Shown here: positions 33,831 through 38,328 of the stretch, in pieces | Layout: every line of letters begins with the position of its first letter | Position numbering within the stretch: the first letter of the stretch is position 1 | Notes under the pieces: model-generated | The model's input: only the letters and a program-made list of their open reading frames with translations | Told to the model about the DNA's origin: nothing | Databases searched by the model: none | Translations under genes and position numbers: made by a program | Assembly (NCBI GenBank): GCA_028707635.1 | Contig: JAQWAQ010000015.1 | Span: forward strand, 1-38,328 | Direction of reading: 5' to 3' | DNA: 38,328 nucleotides | Source of the DNA: Negativicutes bacterium | GTDB lineage: Bacteria > Bacillota > Negativicutes > JAAYSF01

Positions 33831-35218
33831 AGCCTGATGTTATCAAAGAACTAAGCGCGGTTGTGGGTGCGGACCATGTTATGACCGCTAATGAAGACAT
33901 GATTATCTACTCTAATGATGCAACAATGTTTAATGCCAAACCGGAGGCTATTGTGCAGCCGGGAAGTCGGGATGAGGTTGTGGAAATCGTCAAGATTGCG
34001 GACCGTCATCATCTTCCAGTGACTTGCCGCGGGGCAGGCACCTGCCTGTCAGGCGGACCCATTCCGCTGAAGGGCGGCATCGTCCTGGAAATGACCCGCA
34101 TGAACAGGATTCTAAAAGTTGATCCGGTAAACAAAGTTGCTGTAGTAGAACCAGGCGTTATTGCCTTTGCTTTGACGACTGCAGCCAATAAAGTTGGCTT
34201 GCTCTATCCACCTGATCCATCCAGTTTGAAAGAATCGACGCTGGGCGGTAATGTATCAGAGTGTGCAGGTGGTCCTAAAGGGGTAAAATACGGTATTACC
34301 CGTAACTTTGTTTTAGGTGTTGAGGCCGTGTTGTCTGACGGAAGCATTGTTAAAACCGGTAACGAAGTTGATGGCGACATGGCCGGTCCGGATTGGACAA
34401 TGCTATTTACCGGTTCCGAGGGAACGCTCGGTGTTATTATCAGTATCACGTTGCGTCTGGTGCCTATCCCTGCCGTGAAGAAAACCATGATGGCCATCTA
34501 TGACCGTCTGGAAGATGCTGCGAAAACAGTCAGTGTTACCATGGCATCAGGGATTATCCCGACAACCTTGGAAATTATGGATAATTTGAGCATTGTTTCG
34601 GTAGAGAATTATCTTAAGATAGGATTGCCAGTAAAAGCCGGTGGATTACTTCTTATCGAAGTTGATGGTGTTGAATCAACAGTTGAAGAAGATGCCAAGC
34701 GTGTTAGCGAAATCTGTAAGAAATGCGGTGCCAGTGAAGTTAAAATGGCCAAAACTCCGGCGGAGGCAGAAGAGCTGTGGCTGGCCCGACGGTCGATTAA
34801 TCCAGCCTTTGGCCAGGTTGCTCCCTGTAAATTTGCCGAAGATGCAACCGTTCCGCGCAGTTTAGTGCCTGTCCTTGTTGAAAAGGTACTTGAAATTCAA
34901 AAGAAATATGATGTTCCTATATTTATCTGCGGTCATGCCGGGGATGGTAATATGCATCCAACCATCATGTTTGATAAACGGAATAAAGAACAGAAGGAAC
35001 GGGCGGAAAAGGCCCTGCATGAGGTGCATATCGTCACGTTAGAACTTGGCGGGACCCTTAGCGGCGAGCATGGGATTGGTTTTGCAAAAGCACCTTATCT
35101 CCGGGCCGAGACAGGTCTAGCTGGCTATAAGCTTGGACAAGAGATTAAAAAGGCTGTTGATCCCACGGGTATTTTGAATCCCGGGAAAATGTTCTTTTAT
35201 GAAGGCGAGCTTCACTAA
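33824..35218 (+). CDS. GlcD-like FAD-linked 2-hydroxyacid dehydrogenase, catalytic subunit
   Basis: The 464-residue flavoprotein belongs to the glycolate oxidase GlcD / D-lactate dehydrogenase family. The FAD_binding_4 domain shows TCRGAGTCLSGGPIPLKGG and LGGNVSECAGGPKGVKYG. The C-terminal FAD-oxidase domain carries FICGHAGDGNMHP and GGTLSGEHGIGFAK, with the histidines that bind substrate and metal. It oxidises a D-2-hydroxy acid to the 2-oxo acid; glycolate, D-lactate or a 2,4-dihydroxy acid are possible. AGGAGGG precedes the ATG, which overlaps the GlcF stop by seven bases. It is the last gene of the operon. Confidence 0.92.
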   Translation: MLKPDVIKELSAVVGADHVMTANEDMIIYSNDATMFNAKPEAIVQPGSRDEVVEIVKIADRHHLPVTCRGAGTCLSGGPIPLKGGIVLEMTRMNRILKVDPVNKVAVVEPGVIAFALTTAANKVGLLYPPDPSSLKESTLGGNVSECAGGPKGVKYGITRNFVLGVEAVLSDGSIVKTGNEVDGDMAGPDWTMLFTGSEGTLGVIISITLRLVPIPAVKKTMMAIYDRLEDAAKTVSVTMASGIIPTTLEIMDNLSIVSVENYLKIGLPVKAGGLLLIEVDGVESTVEEDAKRVSEICKKCGASEVKMAKTPAEAEELWLARRSINPAFGQVAPCKFAEDATVPRSLVPVLVEKVLEIQKKYDVPIFICGHAGDGNMHPTIMFDKRNKEQKERAEKALHEVHIVTLELGGTLSGEHGIGFAKAPYLRAETGLAGYKLGQEIKKAVDPTGILNPGKMFFYEGELH

Positions 35219-35261
35219 TTCCTGATCTCTTTCTGATCATTACAGGTAGAAGATGAAAAAT

Positions 35262-35326
35262 GGCATTAGCTCAGTTAAAAGGATGGACTGCAATAAGCGG
35301 TCCATCTTTCTAACTGAGCTAATGCC
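35262..35326. repeat. 65-nt near-perfect long hairpin after the glcD-like gene
   Basis: GGCATTAGCTCAGTTA (35262-35277) pairs perfectly with TAACTGAGCTAATGCC (35311-35326). After one mismatch and one G-T pair the stem continues with GATGGAC / GTCCATC, for about 27 pairs around an 11-nt loop. No U-run follows, so it is not a classic intrinsic terminator, although it may serve as an operon-end or RNA-stability structure. Confidence 0.7.
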
Positions 35327-35333
35327 TTCTAAG

Positions 35334-35348
35334 ATGGCGGCGCGCCAT
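35334..35348. repeat. Short GC-rich palindrome
   Basis: ATGGCG-GCG-CGCCAT is a perfect inverted repeat eight bases past the long hairpin. Its role is unknown. The remaining ~340 nt up to the DASS transporter are AT-rich with no gene visible; they hold TGTATAC/GTATA repeats at about 35517-35530 that could be promoter or operator elements. Confidence 0.45.
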
Positions 35349-35689
35349 GCGTGTAAGCTGATTTTAGCAGACTATCTGCAAAGTTAAAAATTGTAAAAAA
35401 ATGCGATTAACTGTAATATACGCCTAAAATTTACATAAGAGACTGGAGTTTTTAACCAATATGAACCATAAAGCGTATTTTTCGATGTTGTCATAATTGT
35501 GTGTATAATTGTATCATGTATACAGTATAAAAAATACCGAAGTATAGAAAAGGGGGAACGTTTATTCTGGGGTAAGTAGAGACAATATATAAATATTAGC
35601 TATCTAATACATAATAAGGTCATCATTTTTATCCAGTTCTCTAGCTTACCAATACGATTATAAACAACATTCAATATAAGGAGGATACT

Positions 35690-37090
35690 ATGAGCAAATT
35701 AGTAAGAGGGATAATTTGCATTATCATTGGGCTTGCGATTTGGTACAGTCCAATGCCGGAAGGTGTTAAACCTGCGGCTTGGCATCTCTTAGCGGTCTTT
35801 GTAGCAACGATTGCGGCGTTTATTCTGCAGCCGGTAACCATCGGTACGGCGTCGATTATTGGTTTAACTACCATTGTAATGACTGGTGTACTTAAACCTG
35901 GAGATGCACTGGCAGGGTTTAGCAATACTGTTATTTGGCTTATTGTCGCAGCTTTTATGTTTGCAAAGGGTTTTATTGTAACCGGACTTGGCCGGCGGAT
36001 TGCCTATGTTCTCATGAGCAAGTTCGGTGATAGCACACTAAAGCTTGCATATACTTTGTCAGCGACTGATTTTATCGTTGCTCCGTTCACACCGTCCAAC
36101 ACCGCGCGGGGTGGTGGGATCATTTATCCGATTACCCGCAGCTTGTGTTCGGCATTTGGTTCAGAGCCAGGCCCGACAGCAGGGCGGGTTGGTAAGTTTT
36201 TAGTCTTTAGCTCATATAATGCTGTTATTATTTCTGCCTCTATATTTATGACCGGTGCTTCAAACAACGTAGTTGTTGTTAGTTTAACTCAAGAGCTCTT
36301 TGGTGTGACAATCACCTGGATGCAGTGGTTTATGGCCTGTATTGTACCAGGTCTTGTTTGTACTATTGCTTTCCCTTATATACTTTATAAAATTTACCCA
36401 CCCGAATTAAAGCATACGCCTGAGGCAAAAGGAATGGCTAAAGCAGAGCTGAATAAAATGGGCCCAATGAGTAAGAATGAGAAAATCCTGACTTTCATCT
36501 TTATCGGTGCCCTTATCCTTTGGGCAACAAGCAGTATAACCAAGTTTGATTCAGCCTTTGTTGCTCTTACAGGTTTGTCGATAATGCTTTTAACAGGTGT
36601 TCTTAATTGGGATGATGTGCTGGAAGAAAAGGGTGCCTGGGACGTTTTGATCTGGATGGGCGTTTTGGTCAACATGGCAGCCTATCTTTCGAAACTTGGT
36701 CTTATCGGCTGGTTTGCTGGAGTTGTTGGCGCTGAACTGGCCGGTATATCCTGGTTTGCAATGCTGATTATTCTTGGTGTAATTTATAATTATATGCATT
36801 ATGGTTTTGCAAGCAATACCGCGCACGTTATGGCACTGTTCGCTGCTTTCGCTACTATCGCAGTAGCCGCTGGTGCGCCTGTATTATTGACTGCGATTAT
36901 ATTCGGGGTTCTTGCTAATGCTTGTTCAACCCTTACCCATTACGCATGTGGAGTATCGCCGATATTCTTTGGATCCGGATATATGACACAAGGCGAATGG
37001 TGGAAGAATGGTTTTGTCCTATCTATCGCTAACTTAATCATTTGGCTTGGTATCGGAATTCCTTGGATGAAAGTAATTGGAATTTGGTAA
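35690..37090 (+). CDS. DASS/SLC13 family anion transporter (CitT-like)
   Basis: This 466-residue membrane protein has about eleven helices and the DASS substrate/sodium motifs: PFTPSNTARGGG (SNT motif, about 126-137) with TGASNN soon after, and NACSTLTHYACG in the second half (about 407-418). Family members carry C4-dicarboxylates, citrate, tartrate or 2-oxoglutarate in exchange or with sodium. AAGGAGG precedes the ATG. It has a long upstream region of its own and is followed by a YhcH-family gene. The cargo may be a diacid or hydroxy acid related to the oxidase operon upstream, but this rests on context only. Confidence 0.9.
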   Translation: MSKLVRGIICIIIGLAIWYSPMPEGVKPAAWHLLAVFVATIAAFILQPVTIGTASIIGLTTIVMTGVLKPGDALAGFSNTVIWLIVAAFMFAKGFIVTGLGRRIAYVLMSKFGDSTLKLAYTLSATDFIVAPFTPSNTARGGGIIYPITRSLCSAFGSEPGPTAGRVGKFLVFSSYNAVIISASIFMTGASNNVVVVSLTQELFGVTITWMQWFMACIVPGLVCTIAFPYILYKIYPPELKHTPEAKGMAKAELNKMGPMSKNEKILTFIFIGALILWATSSITKFDSAFVALTGLSIMLLTGVLNWDDVLEEKGAWDVLIWMGVLVNMAAYLSKLGLIGWFAGVVGAELAGISWFAMLIILGVIYNYMHYGFASNTAHVMALFAAFATIAVAAGAPVLLTAIIFGVLANACSTLTHYACGVSPIFFGSGYMTQGEWWKNGFVLSIANLIIWLGIGIPWMKVIGIW

Positions 37091-37112
37091 TCAAATCATC
37101 ATAAGCTTGGCC

Positions 37113-37128
37113 ATTGGGCGAAAACCCA
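37113..37128 (+). repeat. Small hairpin after the DASS gene
   Basis: TTGGG-CGAAAA-CCCAA, 22 nt past the DASS stop codon. No U tract follows. Confidence 0.35.
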
Positions 37129-37136
37129 AAGCATAA

Positions 37137-37218
37137 AGAGATTGCTACTATTCTAAAGTTTAGCCTGTAATGACAGACTGTTTGTCGGTACAGGCGAGCT
37201 AGAGATTTGGCAATCTCT
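37137..37218. repeat. Palindromic intergenic repeat with AGAGATTGC ends, copy B
   Basis: AGAGATTGC (37137-37145) and GCAATCTCT (37210-37218) are perfect inverted ends resembling those of the element at 23139-23224. Inside, CCTGTA-(2)-GACA pairs with TGTC-(2)-TACAGG around a short loop. The right end can also fold locally, AGAGATT-TGGC-AATCTCT (37201-37218), followed by CTTTAT, and may terminate the DASS transcript. Confidence 0.5.
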
Positions 37219-37336
37219 CTTTATAATCCGTGGTTGACTAACAAAAAACGAAGGATTTTTGCGGCAAGACGAGAACAAACTATTTAGAGCACACAAAACA
37301 AAGCAGGGCCGAGCCTGCAAGATAAGGTGGAATAAG

Positions 37337-37798
37337 ATGATTTACGGATGTATCAAAAACATTGCTGTTGAGAAAAAGCAGTTGTCAGCTAGTTTACAAA
37401 AAGGACTGGACTTCATTAAAAACACTGATTTTAGCACACTTGCCGCAGGGCGGTACGAAATTGACGGTGATACTATTTATGCTACGATTGCAGACTATGA
37501 CACAGAGCCTAAAGGCCATCGGCGGCCGGAAGCCCATCGCAGTTATATCGACATTCAATACATCGCAGCAGGGGAAGAGTATATTGGTTGCAGCTTTCTT
37601 TCGGAGGGCAATGAGCTCCTAGAAGACTATGATGCGGTGAGAGATCTTGTTTTTTATAAGAATGCTATTAATGAAATCGATATTCTACTCCATCCAGGCG
37701 TATACACTATTTTGCTGCCGTCTGACGTTCATCGTCCCGGCTGTGCTGTTAAAGGCATGGGTAAAGTAAGAAAAGTAGTTGTCAAAATAAAACTATAA
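37337..37798 (+). CDS. YhcH/YjgK/YiaL family protein
   Basis: The 153-residue protein starts at ATG 37337 behind AAGGTGG; a longer frame from 37259 has no ribosome site and would add non-conserved residues. It is a cupin-like single domain with HRRPEAHRSYIDIQYIAAGEE (about 69-89), the family's conserved metal-binding His/Glu region, and PSDVHRPG near the C-terminus with another His. Members are found in operons for sialic acid, uronate or diketogulonate use and are suspected isomerases or anomerases, with no firm general activity. It follows the DASS transporter and may process a sugar acid. Confidence 0.88.
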   Translation: MIYGCIKNIAVEKKQLSASLQKGLDFIKNTDFSTLAAGRYEIDGDTIYATIADYDTEPKGHRRPEAHRSYIDIQYIAAGEEYIGCSFLSEGNELLEDYDAVRDLVFYKNAINEIDILLHPGVYTILLPSDVHRPGCAVKGMGKVRKVVVKIKL

Positions 37799-37908
37799 TG
37801 CGCTTGCTACGGCAATTTGCTAAGACATCTGGAAAATATTTAGATTTTTTGTATAATTATCGAATGAAGGTACAAAATATGGTAGGTAAGCCAAATAACG
37901 TGAGGCTT

Positions 37909-37940
37909 GATTCAGATGGAGTTTTAACTCCACCTAAATC
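37909..37940. other. Structured intergenic element, hairpin 1
   Basis: GATTCAGATGGAGTT (37909-37923) pairs with AACTCCACCTAAATC (37926-37940) at 13 of 15 positions. A TATAAT at 37852-37857 lies about 50 nt upstream on the plus strand. Together with hairpin 2 it forms a compact structured stretch with no coding frame. Confidence 0.45.
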
Positions 37941-37975
37941 CTAGTCGAACCTTATCCAGGGACTTAGTCGCCCTT

Positions 37976-38025
37976 ACTCCCGCTTATAGAAGCGGTAGTC
38001 TTAGAGCGGGTTAGTCATCGGACAA
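37976..38025. other. Structured intergenic element, hairpin 2 with competing pairing
   Basis: ACTCCCGCTT pairs with AAGCGGTAGT (37976-37999; one mismatch, loop ATAG). The same CCCGCT can instead pair with AGCGGG (38005-38010), giving two mutually exclusive folds. The layout recalls right ends of IS200/IS605-type elements or a small RNA; no transposase or TnpB frame is present. Confidence 0.4.
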
Positions 38026-38033
38026 AAATATTA

Positions 38034-38063
38034 TTGACATAAAGAATAAAGCTGTGCTATTAT
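38034..38063 (+). promoter_or_regulatory. rRNA operon promoter P1
   Basis: TTGACA (38034-38039), 18 bp, TATTAT (38058-38063). First of three tandem promoters facing the right edge. Confidence 0.75.
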
Positions 38064-38110
38064 ATACAAGTTGCCGCCATGAGCGGTAACAAATGGAAAG
38101 AAAAAATGTG

Positions 38111-38139
38111 TTGACACGGCAAACAAGTTATGTTAACAT
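38111..38139 (+). promoter_or_regulatory. rRNA operon promoter P2
   Basis: TTGACA (38111-38116), 17 bp, TAACAT (38134-38139). Consensus -35 and spacing; the -10 is identical to that of P3. Confidence 0.8.
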
Positions 38140-38186
38140 ATTTAAATGTCGCCACAAAGTGTGGTGCAAGACAAACAAAAAAGTTG

Positions 38187-38215
38187 TTGACACAGCGGAT
38201 CAGCTGTGATAACAT
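38187..38215 (+). promoter_or_regulatory. rRNA operon promoter P3
   Basis: TTGACA (38187-38192), 17 bp, TAACAT (38210-38215). It lies 76 bp after P2 with the same hexamers, suggesting a duplicated promoter unit. Confidence 0.8.
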
Positions 38216-38328
38216 ATAAAAGCTGTCAACGCCGCAAGTAACACAAGCGGGGCAGTGATGTTCCTTGAAAACTGAACAATGTAAGATAAACATATGCCAG
38301 ATGTGCGGTGCTTTTCGAAGCACAAAAA
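38216..38328 (+). other. rrn leader: Leader of a ribosomal RNA operon (16S gene expected just beyond the edge)
   Basis: After P3 comes a non-coding leader containing TTCCTTGAAAACTGAACAAT (38261-38280), a phrase typical of rRNA operon leaders and spacers in Firmicutes. A UUCG-tetraloop hairpin GTGCTT-TTCG-AAGCAC (38308-38323) follows. The mature 16S 5' end is not reached. The assignment rests on promoter strength and leader sequence. Confidence 0.75.

Noticed and set aside
35262..35326. tRNA-like phrase TAGCTCAGTT in the long hairpin
   Set aside because: It recalls a tRNA D-arm, but no acceptor stem, anticodon loop or T-arm follows; the stretch is one continuous hairpin.
38060..38323. 87-codon minus-strand frame at the right edge
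   Set aside because: It covers the tandem rRNA promoters and leader, which explain the sequence better.

Overview
The window looks like chromosomal DNA of a diderm, endospore-forming Firmicute, most likely Negativicutes of the Sporomusaceae type (Sporomusa/Pelosinus relatives). The reasons are sporulation-linked genes (two YtaF-type membrane proteins and a PrkA-YhbH-SpoVR set) beside an LPS-type heptosyltransferase, strong AGGAGG ribosome sites, frequent GTG/TTG starts and a moderate GC content. The taxonomic call is inference from gene content; no 16S rRNA sequence lies inside the window.

Layout. 1-2.9 kb (minus): the 5' part of an AbrB-type membrane protein, then gyrA. 3.0-8.0 kb (plus): tandem ytaF paralogues, butyrate kinase, and an orphan Cache-HAMP-PAS histidine kinase. 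8.0-14.7 kb (minus): the prkA-yhbH-spoVR operon, a TSUP (TauE/SafE) permease, and an L,D-transpeptidase. 14.8-19.4 kb (minus): a biotin operon (small membrane protein-bioW-bioF-bioD-bioA) behind a sigma-A promoter and a clear BirA operator. 19.5-23.1 kb (plus): GT9 heptosyltransferase, an FRG-domain protein, and prfC. 23.2-27.3 kb (plus): a TetR regulator with its probable operator, an HlyD-type lipoprotein and two paralogous ABC-2 permeases, with no ATPase.

27.4-35.2 kb (plus) is the most interesting part. A BASS-family transporter and an IclR regulator are followed by acylating acetaldehyde dehydrogenase, 4-hydroxy-2-oxovalerate aldolase and a three-subunit GlcE/GlcF/GlcD-type 2-hydroxyacid oxidase. 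A repeated box (TTCTA-N5-TAGAA) lies twice before the transporter and once, degenerate, before the dehydrogenase, with a half-site at the regulator. No ring-cleavage, hydratase or hydrolase gene of the meta-cleavage pathway is present. The set reads as a route in which a 2-hydroxy acid, such as a 2,4-dihydroxyalkanoate, is imported, oxidised to a 4-hydroxy-2-oxo acid, split to pyruvate plus aldehyde, and the aldehyde converted to acyl-CoA. This is inference from gene content.

35.2-38.3 kb: a 471-bp gap holding a very long hairpin, a DASS/SLC13 anion transporter, a YhcH/YiaL-family protein, a structured intergenic element of unknown nature, and three tandem TTGACA promoters with a leader typical of a ribosomal RNA operon. 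The 16S gene is expected just past the right edge.
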